NCBI RefSeq assembly: GCF_018619185.1
Contig: NZ_JAAXYC010000039.1
Coordinates: 1-40,493 of the forward strand
Direction: 5' to 3'
Source of the DNA: Streptomyces sp. McG3
GTDB taxonomy: Bacteria > Actinomycetota > Actinomycetes > Streptomycetales > Streptomycetaceae
Length of the DNA: 40,493 nucleotides
Part shown: positions 15,795 to 23,771 of the stretch, one piece after another
Layout: each line of letters starts with the position of its first letter
How positions within the stretch are numbered: the stretch's first letter is position 1
The notes under the pieces: model-generated
The model's database searches: none
What the model was told of the DNA's origin: nothing
Seen by the model: only the letters and a program-made list of their open reading frames with translations
Made by a program: the position numbers and the translations under genes

Positions 15795-16175
15795 ATGACG
15801 CGCTCAGCGGTTTACGCGGCCGAGGTCACCCTCTCCGACGGGCAGCGGTCCGCCTCGCTCGGCGGGGTCGTCGTGCGGAACCGGCGGCTCGTCCTCCTCT
15901 GGCTCCGGCGCCAGGCGTTGCGCCTGGCCGACGGTCATGGGCTCGTCCTCGCTCCCGAACCCGTAACGCTGCCGACCGGCGACGTACGTCCGGTCCGCTT
16001 CCACGGATCGGACGCGCCCGAGGAGTTGCGCCGCTGGGCCACGGACGGCGCGGACCAGGACCACGCGATACGGGCCCTGGAGGCGGGGTTCCCCGCACTG
16101 TTCACCGTTCTCGATCCCGTCGTCGGGCTCAGCCTGACGCTCGCCGGGTGGCGTGGCCGCCCGACCGACCAGTAG
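15795..16175 (+). CDS. Hypothetical protein
   Basis: 126 residues from ATG 15795. The frame is open to GTG 15726, which would overlap the previous gene and give 149 residues. The conserved-looking part begins YAAEVTLSDGQ, continues SLGGVVVRNRRLVLLWLRRQALRLAD, and ends with a hydrophobic LTLAGW segment. No family was recognised and no ribosome site is strong at either start. It lies in the middle of a tightly packed plus-strand row (15473-16987), so it is probably co-transcribed. Confidence 0.5.
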   Translation: MTRSAVYAAEVTLSDGQRSASLGGVVVRNRRLVLLWLRRQALRLADGHGLVLAPEPVTLPTGDVRPVRFHGSDAPEELRRWATDGADQDHAIRALEAGFPALFTVLDPVVGLSLTLAGWRGRPTDQ

Positions 16176-16207
16176 TAGTCCCGCCGCCCGAAACGGAGTT
16201 GAACGCC

Positions 16208-16606
16208 GTGCTCCAGTGCACCGCCGTCACCCTTCTCCCTCCCGACGCCGTGCTGCGGCTCCTCGCCCCCGGGGTGGACGACCCGGACGATCCGGAGCCG
16301 TACGTCCTGTGCGAGCTCGGCGAACACGACGGCCCGGGCACCGAACACGCCGCCTTCCTCCGGCCGGGCAGGACGCCCGACTCACCGGCCCAGTGGTTCT
16401 TCTGGACCGGCGGCGGGCCCGAGCGCGTCCACCGGACCGGCCGCGCGCCCTGGTGCCCCGCGCTCCTCCGCCGGCTCGACACGGACGTCGTGCGGCAGTG
16501 CTCCTTCTTCGACCACCACCCCGCGCCCCACTCCTGGGACGTGGACGATCCGCTCGGCGACCTGACCGCGGAGCGGCTCCTATCAGGCGACTCCCTCGAA
16601 GGGTGA
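16208..16606 (+). CDS. Putative metal-binding small protein, paralogue 1
   Basis: 132 residues from GTG 16208 (CGGAG nine bases upstream). It begins VLQCTAVTLLPP, almost the same as the next gene's start. It contains CELGEHDGPGTEH, then APWCPALLRR, then CSFFDHHPAPHSW (C-x5-H-x3-H-x-W), then a short acidic end. The two Cys-His-His clusters suggest a small zinc-binding fold with an internal duplication. Clear paralogy to the following gene shows that this is a local tandem duplication. Function unknown. Confidence 0.65.
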   Translation: MLQCTAVTLLPPDAVLRLLAPGVDDPDDPEPYVLCELGEHDGPGTEHAAFLRPGRTPDSPAQWFFWTGGGPERVHRTGRAPWCPALLRRLDTDVVRQCSFFDHHPAPHSWDVDDPLGDLTAERLLSGDSLEG

Positions 16607-16615
16607 CCCGTACCC

Positions 16616-16987
16616 ATGCACCAGTGCACCGCCGTCGCGTTACTGCCGCCCCCCAAGCATGTGCTCGCCCTCTCGGTCCCGGATCGCCGCCCGGAGGCCG
16701 GGCCCCTGCTCTGCGAACTCGGGGAGGGCCACGACGGGACGCACGCGACGATGCTGTGGGACGAGGGCGGGCTGCCGGGAAGCGCCGTCTGGGCGCGGTG
16801 GCGCGCGGGGCGGGTCCGGCTGCTGCCGCTCCCCTGGTGCGCGGTCCGCGATCCCCGCAACGCGGACGCGGCCTGCGGTCTGTTCGCCGGGCACCCGTCG
16901 GTCCACGACTGGGAGGTCACCGACCCCACCGACGAGGCGATCACGCGGGAACTGGCGCGGCGGCACCCGCATCTGTTCCGCCGGTGA
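16616..16987 (+). CDS. Putative metal-binding small protein, paralogue 2
   Basis: A 123-residue protein whose start HQCTAVALLPP matches paralogue 1. It carries two regular clusters, CELGEGHDGTH and CGLFAGHPSVHDW, each C-x5-H-x3-H. Between them is LPWCAVRDPRN, matching APWCPALL of the paralogue. ATG 16616 lies nine bases after the previous stop. Codon 9 is TTA (16640-16642). The gene ends 48 bases before a strong terminator. No characterised family was recognised; zinc binding is inferred from the spacing of Cys and His. Confidence 0.65.
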   Translation: MHQCTAVALLPPPKHVLALSVPDRRPEAGPLLCELGEGHDGTHATMLWDEGGLPGSAVWARWRAGRVRLLPLPWCAVRDPRNADAACGLFAGHPSVHDWEVTDPTDEAITRELARRHPHLFRR

Positions 16988-17034
16988 CGGGCGGGCGTAC
17001 CGGCGTGCGGGCGGGCGATCGGTCCGGTTCACGA

Positions 17035-17070
17035 CCGTGGGCCCGGATCACGGATGATCCGGGCCCACGG
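17035..17070. terminator. Strong bidirectional terminator
   Basis: A 16-bp perfect stem (CCGTGGGCCCGGATCA and its complement) with a CGGA loop, between the convergent paralogue-2 and DUF6243 genes. Confidence 0.8.
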
Positions 17071-17093
17071 CCCTACGGGGTGATGCTCAGGCG

Positions 17094-17315
17094 TCAGCTC
17101 TGCGCGGGCGACGCGTCCTGCTCGCCGCCCGGCTCGGCGGCGGTGGCAGTCTGGGCCTCGGCGCGCTCGCGCATCTTGCGCACCAGCTCCTGCTTCTTGT
17201 CCTCGGCGGCCTTGCGGTCGGCGCCTCGCGCGGAACCCGCGCCCTGCTGTTCGGCGCGGGACAGCTTCTTGCGCTGTCCGCCGACACCGAGGAGGTTGTT
17301 ACGGCTCTTGGCCAT
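17094..17315 (-). CDS. DUF6243 protein
   Basis: A 73-residue basic, hydrophilic protein. The N-terminus AKSRNNLLGVGGQRKKLSRAEQQG is the DUF6243 signature. A charged helix follows (DRKAAEDKKQELVRKMRER), then an Ala/Glu-rich tail. GGGAG precedes ATG 17315. No enzyme motif is present; it looks like a helical adaptor or nucleic-acid-binding peptide, but the function is unknown. The 234-base region upstream holds a 9-residue open frame and two hairpins. Confidence 0.85.
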   Translation of the reverse strand: MAKSRNNLLGVGGQRKKLSRAEQQGAGSARGADRKAAEDKKQELVRKMRERAEAQTATAAEPGGEQDASPAQS

Positions 17316-17361
17316 GGCGTTCTCCCATGCGACGTGTGAAGTGAACCAGGTGAACGTGATC

Positions 17362-17412
17362 GGGGCCGGTCGCGCCGGCCCCGGGCTGCGGCGGGGTGTG
17401 CGCACCCGCCGC
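17362..17412 (-). promoter_or_regulatory. Two hairpins in the DUF6243 leader
   Basis: GCGGCGGG (17388-17395) pairs with CCCGCCGC (17405-17412), and GGGGCCGG (17362-17369) with CCGGCCCC (17375-17382). Both lie between the 9-codon frame (17417-17446) and the DUF6243 ribosome site, an arrangement like an attenuator. Confidence 0.35.
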
Positions 17413-17416
17413 GCTC

Positions 17417-17446
17417 TCACTCGTAGATCTGGAAGAACGAAGACAT
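17417..17446 (-). CDS. Possible 9-residue leader peptide before DUF6243
   Basis: ATG 17446 to TGA 17417 encodes MSSFFQIYE. No ribosome site precedes it, but TACCGT, which fits a TAnnnT -10 box, ends six bases before the ATG, so a leaderless transcript is conceivable. No -35 element is obvious. The stop lies five bases before the first of two hairpins. It may also be the chance end of a longer open frame. Confidence 0.3.
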   Translation of the reverse strand: MSSFFQIYE

Positions 17447-17549
17447 GCCGGAACGGTACCCCGCCCCCGGAGCGCCCCGCACCCGGTTTTCCGGCCGCCC
17501 AGGGCCGCTCCCTGATCCCGCCGGGACCCGAACGAGAGGCCGCGAGGCA

Positions 17550-17753
17550 TCAGGCCGTCGGATCGACCGTCGCCTGATGGGCCTCGGCCAGGTGCTCCTC
17601 GGCCTTCAGCCAGGGCAGGAACTGCGCCGAGCGGCGCCATGCGCAGGTGGAGCACGTCAGTTGGCGCGTCATGCCCGACTTCCTTACCTGCACGACGTGT
17701 TCACGGCCGTGCTGGTCCCATCTGCTGACCTTGCTGGTGGTGATGGACGGCAT
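17550..17753 (-). CDS. Small zinc-finger-like protein
   Basis: A 67-residue protein. An N-terminal strand-rich part (ITTSKVSRWDQHGREHVVQVRKSG) is followed by CSTCAWRR and, after about 16 residues, EEHLAEAH. A C-x2-C plus H-x4-H arrangement could bind one zinc ion. ATG 17753 begins about 100 bases after the glyS stop, beyond a terminator. The function is unknown. Confidence 0.65.
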   Translation of the reverse strand: MPSITTSKVSRWDQHGREHVVQVRKSGMTRQLTCSTCAWRRSAQFLPWLKAEEHLAEAHQATVDPTA

Positions 17754-17804
17754 CGCGTACCTCCCGGGACGGCGGCGGGGGGCTCCGGTGGACTGTACGA
17801 CGAA

Positions 17805-17834
17805 GCCCCCGGTTCCGTACCCGGAACCGGGGGC
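17805..17834. terminator. Terminator after glyS
   Basis: A 12-bp perfect stem GCCCCCGGTTCC/GGAACCGGGGGC with a 6-base loop, 20 bases after the glyS stop on the minus strand. Confidence 0.75.
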
Positions 17835-17854
17835 CTCACGCACTGGTGCGGGTG

Positions 17855-19237
17855 TCAGCAGCCGAGCAGACGCGAACCGAGGTACCCCTGGATCTGGTCC
17901 AGGGAGACGCGCTCCTGCTTCATGGTGTCGCGCTCGCGCACGGTCACCGCGTTGTCGTCGAGGGTGTCGAAGTCGACGGTGACGCAGAACGGGGTGCCGA
18001 TCTCGTCCTGACGGCGGTAGCGGCGGCCGATGGCGCCGGCGTCGTCGAACTCGATGTTCCAGTTCTTGCGCAGGTCGGCCGCCAGGCCCTTGGCCTTCGG
18101 CGAGAGCTGCGGGTTGCGGGAGAGCGGCAGCACCGCGGCCTTGACCGGGGCCAGGCGGTGGTCGAGGCGCATCACGGTGCGCTTCTCCATGACGCCCTTG
18201 GCGTTGGGGGCCTCGTCCTCGACGTAGGCGTCCAGGAGGAACGCCAGCATCGCGCGGCCGACACCGGCCGCGGGCTCGATGACGTACGGCGTCCAGCGCT
18301 CGTTGGCCTCCTGGTCGTAGTAGTGGAGGTCGGTGCCCGACGCCTCGGAGTGCGCCTTGAGGTCGTAGTCGGTGCGGTTGGCCACGCCCTCCAGCTCGCC
18401 CCACTCGCTGCCGCCGAAACGGAAGCGGTACTCGATGTCGGCGGTGCGCTTGGAGTAGTGGGAGAGCTTCTCCTTCGGGTGCTCGAACCAGCGCATGTTC
18501 TCCTCGCGCATGCCGAGGTCCGTGTACCAGTTCCAGCGCTGGTCCATCCAGTACTGCTGCCACTCCTCGTCCTCGCCCGGCTTGACGAAGAACTCCATCT
18601 CCATCTGCTCGAACTCGCGGGTCCGGAAGATGAAGTTGCCCGGAGTGATCTCGTTCCGGAAGGACTTGCCCATCTGCGCGATGCCGAACGGCGGCTTCTT
18701 GCGCGAGGTCTGCAGCACCTGGCCGAAGTTGGTGAAGATGCCCTGGGCGGTCTCGGGGCGCAGGTAGGCGACCGAGCCGGAGTCCTGGGTCGGGCCGAGG
18801 TGGGTGGAGAGCAGACCCGAGAACTGCTTGGGCTCGGTGAAGGTGCCCTTGTTGCCGCAGTTGGGGCAGTTGAGGTCGGCGAGGCCGTTGACCGGCGGCT
18901 TGCCGTGCTTCTCCTCGTACGCCTCCTCCAGGTGGTCCGCGCGGTAGCGCTTGTGGCAGGAGGTGCACTCGGTGAGCGGGTCCGAGAAGGTGGCGACGTG
19001 GCCGGAGGCGACCCAGACGTCGGGCGCCAGGATGACCGACGAGTCGAGACCGACCACGTCCTCGCGCGCGGTGACCATGTAGCGCCACCACTGACGCTTG
19101 AGGTTCTCCTTCATCTCGACGCCCAGCGGCCCGTAGTCCCAGGCGGCCTTCTGGCCGCCGTAGATCTCACTGCAGGGGTAGACGAAGCCACGGCGCTTGC
19201 TCAGGCTGACGATGGTGTCGATCTTGTCGGCGGCCAC
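17855..19237 (-). CDS. glyS: Glycyl-tRNA synthetase (alpha2 type)
   Basis: A 460-residue class II synthetase charging tRNA-Gly in the cytosol. Motif 1 region: [18 protein letters not shown] zinc-binding insert has CTSCHKR and CPNCGNKG. Motif 2: [25 protein letters not shown]. Glycine pocket: [17 protein letters not shown]. Motif 3: [18 protein letters not shown]. The anticodon-binding domain occupies the last about 110 residues and ends with [11 protein letters not shown]. Length is as expected for the homodimeric form used by actinobacteria. The GTG start 19237 has GAAGAGAG upstream. It is divergent from the zinc uptake operon. Confidence 0.97.
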   Translation of the reverse strand: MAADKIDTIVSLSKRRGFVYPCSEIYGGQKAAWDYGPLGVEMKENLKRQWWRYMVTAREDVVGLDSSVILAPDVWVASGHVATFSDPLTECTSCHKRYRADHLEEAYEEKHGKPPVNGLADLNCPNCGNKGTFTEPKQFSGLLSTHLGPTQDSGSVAYLRPETAQGIFTNFGQVLQTSRKKPPFGIAQMGKSFRNEITPGNFIFRTREFEQMEMEFFVKPGEDEEWQQYWMDQRWNWYTDLGMREENMRWFEHPKEKLSHYSKRTADIEYRFRFGGSEWGELEGVANRTDYDLKAHSEASGTDLHYYDQEANERWTPYVIEPAAGVGRAMLAFLLDAYVEDEAPNAKGVMEKRTVMRLDHRLAPVKAAVLPLSRNPQLSPKAKGLAADLRKNWNIEFDDAGAIGRRYRRQDEIGTPFCVTVDFDTLDDNAVTVRERDTMKQERVSLDQIQGYLGSRLLGC

Positions 19238-19389
19238 GGTGCTCTCTTCATTACGACGGTGACGAACGGCGAATGCCTCAGATTACCGGCGGGCGCACCC
19301 CTGGGATCAAATCGGTGGGACGTGAAGGATCTTCCCGGTGATCTTCCCGGTGCCCCTATGTGACCTTCCGGGCATCTCATCTGCCTTGT

Positions 19390-19426
19390 TGACAATCGTT
19401 TCCACTTTAGTTGAAAATGAGTGTCA
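19390..19426 (+). promoter_or_regulatory. Two Zur boxes in front of znuA
   Basis: TGACAATCGTTTCCA (19390-19404) and TGAAAATGAGTGTCA (19412-19426) both match the Streptomyces Zur consensus TGAAAATGATTTTCA at most positions. Their centres are 22 bases apart, about two helical turns. The second ends on the A of the likely znuA start codon. The first contains a TTGACA-like -35. Zinc-loaded Zur should block transcription here. Confidence 0.85.
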
Positions 19427-20442
19427 TGAACGTACGCCGCCTCATACCCACCACCGCCGTCGCCGGAGCAGTCGTCCTCGGCCTGACCGCTCTCTCGGCC
19501 TGCTCCACCTCCGACGCAGCGGACGGGGGCAGCGGCGACAAGTTGAAGGTGACGGCGTCGTTCTACCCGATGCAGTTCCTGACCGAGAGGATCGGCGGCG
19601 ATCACGTCGCGGTCACCGGCCTCACCAAGCCGGGCGTCGAGCCGCACGACCTGGAGCTCACCCCCCGCCAGATCGGCTCCATCAGCGAGTCCGACTACGT
19701 GCTGTACCTCAAGGGCATCCAGCCCGCCGTGGACGACGCGGTCGAGCAGTCCGGTGTGCAGAACACCGTCGACGCCGCGACCCTCACCACGCTGGAGAAC
19801 CACGGCTCCGAGGTCAGCGGCCACGACCACGGGCACGAGGGCGAAGAAGAGCACGGCCACGAGGAAGAGGCCCCCGAGGAGCACTCCGAGGGCGACGGCC
19901 ACAACCACGGCGAGGAGGGCGGCGCCGACCCGCACATCTGGCTGGACCCGGTGAAGTACGCCGAGGTCGCCAAGGGCGTCGGCAAGTCGCTGGAGAAGGC
20001 CGACCCCGACCACGCCGCCGACTACAAGAAGAACACCGACGCCCTCGTCGCCGAGCTGGGCGAGCTGAACACGGCGTACGAGACCGGGCTGAAGAACACC
20101 TCCACCAAGACGTTCATCACCACCCACTCCGCCTTCGGCTACCTCGCCGAGCGCTACGGGCTCACCCAGCAGGGCATCGCGGGCATCGACCCCGAGGCCG
20201 AGCCGAGCCCCGCCCGGATCCAGGAGATCCACACCATCGCGGAGAAGGACAAGGCCACCACGGTCTTCTTCGAGACGCTCGCCAGCGACCGGACCGCCAA
20301 GACCCTCGCGAAGGACACCGGCCTCAAGACCGGCGTCCTGGACCCGCTGGAGGGAATCACGGACAAGTCCCGGGGCGCTGACTACATCGAGGTCATGGAG
20401 TCCAACCTCGCCGCGCTGCGGAAGGCACTCGGCGCGAAGTGA
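19426..20442 (+). CDS. znuA: Zinc ABC transporter substrate-binding lipoprotein
   Basis: A 338-residue cluster A-I binding protein that captures zinc outside the membrane. Its lipoprotein signal is RRLIPTTAVAG, a hydrophobic core, then LSAC with the lipidated Cys at about residue 26. Metal ligands are His in PGVEPHDLELTP, a His-rich loop (HDHGHEGEEEHGH, DGHNHGEE) that probably shuttles zinc, then DPHIWLDP, TTHSAFGYLAERYGL, and the family's late Glu/Asp segment FFETLASDRTAKTLA. ATG 19426 gives the normal signal length; in-frame ATG 19417 and TTG 19411 are less likely. It is the first gene of a three-gene operon under Zur. Confidence 0.95.
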   Translation: MNVRRLIPTTAVAGAVVLGLTALSACSTSDAADGGSGDKLKVTASFYPMQFLTERIGGDHVAVTGLTKPGVEPHDLELTPRQIGSISESDYVLYLKGIQPAVDDAVEQSGVQNTVDAATLTTLENHGSEVSGHDHGHEGEEEHGHEEEAPEEHSEGDGHNHGEEGGADPHIWLDPVKYAEVAKGVGKSLEKADPDHAADYKKNTDALVAELGELNTAYETGLKNTSTKTFITTHSAFGYLAERYGLTQQGIAGIDPEAEPSPARIQEIHTIAEKDKATTVFFETLASDRTAKTLAKDTGLKTGVLDPLEGITDKSRGADYIEVMESNLAALRKALGAK

Positions 20443-20489
20443 CCCGCACCACCCCGTGGACCCGCACCACCCCTGGATCGGAGGCGCTC

Positions 20490-21296
20490 ATGCCGGAGCG
20501 TGAGAGCACCACCCGCGAGCCCGTGGCCACCGGCCACGAGCAGCCCGTCATCGCCCTGCGCGGCGCCACGGCCACCCTCGGCGCACGCCCCGTGCTGCGC
20601 GGGGTGGACCTGACCGTGCACCGCGGCGAGGTCGTCGCGCTGCTGGGCGCCAACGGTTCCGGCAAGTCCACCGCCGTACGGTCCGTCATCGGGCAGGTCC
20701 CGCTGACCGGCGGCACCGTCGAGCTGTTCGGCACCGAGCTGCGCCGCTTCCGCCGGTGGGGCCGGATCGGCTACGTCCCGCAGCGCACCACGGCGGCGGG
20801 CGGCGTGCCCGCCACGATCCGCGAGGTCGTCGCCTCCGGCCGGCTGTCCCGTACGGGGCTGCGGTGGCCCGGGAAGGCGGACCGGGCGGCCGTGGACCGG
20901 GCCATCGCGCTGGTGGGCCTCGCCGACCGCGCCAAGGACTCCGTGAGCGCGCTGTCCGGGGGCCAGCACCAGCGGGTCCTGATCGCCCGCGCCCTGGCCT
21001 CCGAGCCGGAGCTGCTGATCATGGACGAGCCGATGGCCGGGGTCGACCTGGCCAGCCAGGAGATCCTCGCCTCGACCCTGCGCGAGCAGGTGGCGCTGGG
21101 CACCTCCGTGCTGCTCGTGCTGCACGAGCTGGGCCCGCTGGAGCCCCTGATCGACCGGGCCGTCGTCCTGCGCGACGGCTGCGTGACACACGACGGGCCG
21201 CCGCCCGAGGCGCTCGGCCAGCACGCTCTGCCCGGCCACGACCACGTACACCCCCACGCGGCCGCCGAGCCCCTCCGGACGGGACTGCTGACCTGA
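20490..21296 (+). CDS. znuC: Zinc ABC transporter ATP-binding protein
   Basis: A 268-residue nucleotide-binding subunit powering zinc import. Walker A GANGSGKST, Q-loop YVPQR, signature LSGGQHQRV, Walker B LLIMDEP, D-loop MAGVD and H-loop LHELG are all present. The C-terminus has a His-rich DHVHPH stretch that could bind zinc. ATG 20490 follows GGAGG at six bases and is preferred to GTG 20439, which overlaps the znuA stop. The stop shares its final A with the start of the permease gene. Confidence 0.95.
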   Translation: MPERESTTREPVATGHEQPVIALRGATATLGARPVLRGVDLTVHRGEVVALLGANGSGKSTAVRSVIGQVPLTGGTVELFGTELRRFRRWGRIGYVPQRTTAAGGVPATIREVVASGRLSRTGLRWPGKADRAAVDRAIALVGLADRAKDSVSALSGGQHQRVLIARALASEPELLIMDEPMAGVDLASQEILASTLREQVALGTSVLLVLHELGPLEPLIDRAVVLRDGCVTHDGPPPEALGQHALPGHDHVHPHAAAEPLRTGLLT

Positions 21297-22195
21297 TGCT
21301 CCTCGAATTCCTGAACCCTCCCTTCATGCAGCGGGCGCTCCTCGCGGCCGTCCTGGTCGGCATCACCGCGCCCGCCATCGGCATCTACCTGGTGCAGCGG
21401 CGGCAGGCCCTGATGGGCGACGGCATCGGGCACATCGCGATGACCGGCGTCGGCCTCGGCTTCCTGCTCTCCACCAGCCCGGTCTGGATGGCCACCGCCG
21501 TCGCGGTGGCCGGTGCGGTCGTGATGGAGCTGATCCGCTGGTACGGACACACCCGCGGCGACCTCGCCCTGGCGATGCTGTTCTACGGCGGCATGGCGGG
21601 CGGCGTCATGCTGATCAACCTGTCCGACACGGGTTCCAACGCCAACCTGACCTCGTACCTCTTCGGCTCGCTGGCCACCGTCTCCGAGTCGGACGTCATC
21701 GCGATCTGCGTGCTGGCCGCCTTCGTGGTGCTGGTCACGGTGGGGCTGCGACGGCAGTTGTTCGCGGTCAGCCAGGACGAGGAGTTCGCCCGGGTGTCCG
21801 GGCTGCCGGTGCGGGTGCTGAACCTGCTGATCGCGGTGACCGCCGCCGTGACCGTGACCGTCGCGATGCGGGTCGTCGGCCTGCTGCTGGTCAGCGCGCT
21901 GATGGTGGTGCCCGTGGCGGCGGCGCAGCAGATCACCAAGTCCTTCAAGGTCACGTTCGTGCTGGCCGTGGTGATCGGCACGGCCGTGACCCTCACCGGC
22001 ACCGTGACCTCGTACTACCAGGACGTTCCGCCCGGCGCGACGATCGTGCTGCTGGCCATCGCGGTGTTCGTGGCGCTGACCGCGCTCGCCGCTCCGCTCG
22101 CGAGACGCCGGGCACGGACGAGCGAGGCGAAGGGGGCCGAGTGCACCCTTGAGGTACCGGGGGCCCGCCGGGAACGGGACGACGTACGGGTGTGA
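21296..22195 (+). CDS. znuB: Zinc ABC transporter permease
   Basis: A 299-residue integral membrane protein of the ABC-3 (ZnuB/MntB) family with about eight to nine transmembrane helices. It opens FLNPPFMQRALLAAVLVG, followed by QRRQALMGDGIGHIAMTGVGLG, the cytoplasmic coupling loop of the family. AMRVVGLLLVSALMVVPVAAA is also conserved. ATG 21296 overlaps the znuC stop (ATGA), so translation is coupled. It forms the membrane channel with ZnuC and receives zinc from ZnuA. Confidence 0.95.
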   Translation: MLLEFLNPPFMQRALLAAVLVGITAPAIGIYLVQRRQALMGDGIGHIAMTGVGLGFLLSTSPVWMATAVAVAGAVVMELIRWYGHTRGDLALAMLFYGGMAGGVMLINLSDTGSNANLTSYLFGSLATVSESDVIAICVLAAFVVLVTVGLRRQLFAVSQDEEFARVSGLPVRVLNLLIAVTAAVTVTVAMRVVGLLLVSALMVVPVAAAQQITKSFKVTFVLAVVIGTAVTLTGTVTSYYQDVPPGATIVLLAIAVFVALTALAAPLARRRARTSEAKGAECTLEVPGARRERDDVRV

Positions 22196-22299
22196 CAGCG
22201 GTGCGTGTGACCGAGTCGCACCGTACGTGTTCGCCGGCGGCGCCCGGCCGGGCTGGCACAATGGCCCGACACATGTACGGGCGACACGAGGAGGCAGCT

Positions 22300-22734
22300 G
22301 TGGCCACGGCGCCGATCAGTGGCACGAACGCAGCGCCGGTACGCGGCCGGTCCACCCGGCAGCGGGCGGCGGTGGCGGCGGCGCTCGACGAGGTCGACGA
22401 GTTCCGCAGCGCCCAGGAGCTGCACGACGTCCTCAAGCACCGCGGCGACTCCGTGGGCCTGACGACGGTCTACCGGACCCTGCAGTCCCTCGCCGACGCG
22501 GGTGAGGTGGACGTCCTGCGCACCGCCGAGGGCGAGTCCGTCTACCGGCGGTGCTCGACCGGTGACCATCACCACCACCTGGTCTGCCGGCTCTGCGGCA
22601 AGGCGGTGGAGGTCGAGGGCCCGGCCGTCGAGCAGTGGGCCGAGATGATCGCCGCCCAGCACGGCTATGTGAACGTCGCGCACACCGTCGAGGTCTTCGG
22701 CACGTGCGCGGAGTGCGCCGCGAGCAAGGCGTAA
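22300..22734 (+). CDS. zur: Zinc uptake regulator, Fur family
   Basis: A 144-residue Fur-family repressor. The N-terminal winged helix contains TRQRAAVAAALDEVDEFRSAQELHD and the recognition helix GLTTVYRTLQSLADAG. The dimer domain has the regulatory His cluster GDHHHHLVCRLCGK and a second Cys pair, GTCAEC; together CxxC/CxxC form the structural zinc site. GTG 22300 lies seven bases after GAGGAGG and is chosen over the longer open frame. It lies directly downstream of znuB with a 104-base gap, so it may be read from its own promoter as well. Its target boxes are at 19390-19426. Confidence 0.95.
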   Translation: MATAPISGTNAAPVRGRSTRQRAAVAAALDEVDEFRSAQELHDVLKHRGDSVGLTTVYRTLQSLADAGEVDVLRTAEGESVYRRCSTGDHHHHLVCRLCGKAVEVEGPAVEQWAEMIAAQHGYVNVAHTVEVFGTCAECAASKA

Positions 22735-22751
22735 CGAGCGGAACGAACCAG

Positions 22752-22796
22752 AAGAGGCGGGCCCGGGACGTGTCCAACGTCCCGGGCCCGCCTCTT
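22752..22796. terminator. Bidirectional terminator between zur and uppS
   Basis: A 20-bp perfect stem (AAGAGGCGGGCCCGGGACGT and its complement) with loop GTCCA, between convergent genes. It is the longest perfect hairpin in the window. Confidence 0.85.
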
Positions 22797-22836
22797 TCAC
22801 GTCACTTTTCGCGCCACTTTCCGCGCCACTTTCGCG

Positions 22837-23709
22837 TCACTTCCTGGCTGCCTCAGCGGCTTCGGCCGCCTTCGCCGCCTTCGCCGCCTTCGCCGCCTCC
22901 ACCGCCTCCACCGCCTCCGCCCCGCCGAAGCGGCGGTCGCGCTGGGCGTACTCCAGGCAGGCCCGCCACAGGTCCCGACGGTCGAAATCCGGCCAGAGAA
23001 CGTCCTGGAAGACCATCTCGGCGTACGCGCTCTGCCAGATCAGGTAGTTCGAGGTGCGCTGCTCGCCGCTGGGGCGCACGAAGAGGTCCACGTCCGGCAT
23101 GTCCGGGTAGTACGTGTACTTCGCGAACGTCTTCTCGTTGACCTTGGACGGGTCGAGCTTCCCGGCCGCCACGTCCTGGGCGATGCGCTGCGCGGCATCC
23201 GCGATCTCGGCACGGCCGCCGTAGTTGACGCAGAAGTACAGCGTCATCCTGTCGTTGTCCTTGGTCTGCTCCTGGGCGACCTGGAGCTCCTGGACGACGG
23301 ACTTCCACAGCTTGGGCATGCGGCCCACCCAGCGGATGCGGATGCCGAGCTCGTCCATCTCGTCACGGCGGCGGCGGATCACGTCGCGGTTGAAGTTCAT
23401 CAGGAACTTCACCTCGTCCGGCGAGCGCTTCCAGTTCTCCGTGGAGAAGGCGTAGAGCGAGAGGTTCTTCACGCCCATCTCGATACAGCCCTTGAGAACG
23501 TCCATGACGACGCCCTCACCGACCTTGTGGCCCTCGGTGCGCGGCAGACCCCGCTCCTTGGCCCAGCGGCCGTTGCCGTCCATCACGACGGCGACGTGCT
23601 GGGGCACCAGCTCGCCGGGGATCTTCGGAGGCGTCGCGCCCGTGGGGTGCGGCTCGGGGGTCTTGTACGTGCGCCGGTTACGGCCGCCGAGGATCCCGCG
23701 TACTGCCAT
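22837..23709 (-). CDS. uppS: Isoprenyl transferase (undecaprenyl diphosphate synthase type)
   Basis: A 290-residue cis-prenyltransferase that elongates farnesyl-PP with isopentenyl-PP to make the lipid carrier for peptidoglycan. Motifs: [17 protein letters not shown] (catalytic Asp), [21 protein letters not shown], and [24 protein letters not shown]. The protein is about 30-40 residues longer than typical. The excess is a C-terminal low-complexity helix of Ala-Glu-Val and Ala-Ala-Lys triplets (from about residue 262) encoded by a 9-bp microsatellite. It lies upstream of no other gene in the same direction within 100 bases, apart from recO before it. Confidence 0.95.
   Translation of the reverse strand: MAVRGILGGRNRRTYKTPEPHPTGATPPKIPGELVPQHVAVVMDGNGRWAKERGLPRTEGHKVGEGVVMDVLKGCIEMGVKNLSLYAFSTENWKRSPDEVKFLMNFNRDVIRRRRDEMDELGIRIRWVGRMPKLWKSVVQELQVAQEQTKDNDRMTLYFCVNYGGRAEIADAAQRIAQDVAAGKLDPSKVNEKTFAKYTYYPDMPDVDLFVRPSGEQRTSNYLIWQSAYAEMVFQDVLWPDFDRRDLWRACLEYAQRDRRFGGAEAVEAVEAAKAAKAAKAAEAAEAARK
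22855..22920. repeat. 9-bp microsatellite in the uppS 3' end
   Basis: About three to four copies of GCCGCCTTC followed by two of GCCTCCACC, all in phase with the reading frame, so each unit adds three residues (AAK, AVE). Copy-number change would alter the tail length without frameshift. Confidence 0.85.
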
Positions 23710-23771
23710 GAGCTTCTCAGTCTCCCTGTGTCACTTCTCCACGCACCGCGTCGTCTGCCCGACGCACCGCG

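Noticed and set aside
17445..18011. A plus-strand frame starting at an ATG with a GGAAG-like sequence
   Set aside because: It runs antisense through the zinc-finger-like gene, the glyS terminator and the glyS end; no domain.
19330..19353. Two adjacent copies of GATCTTCCCGGT between glyS and znuA
   Set aside because: Too short to judge and outside the Zur boxes; likely slippage.
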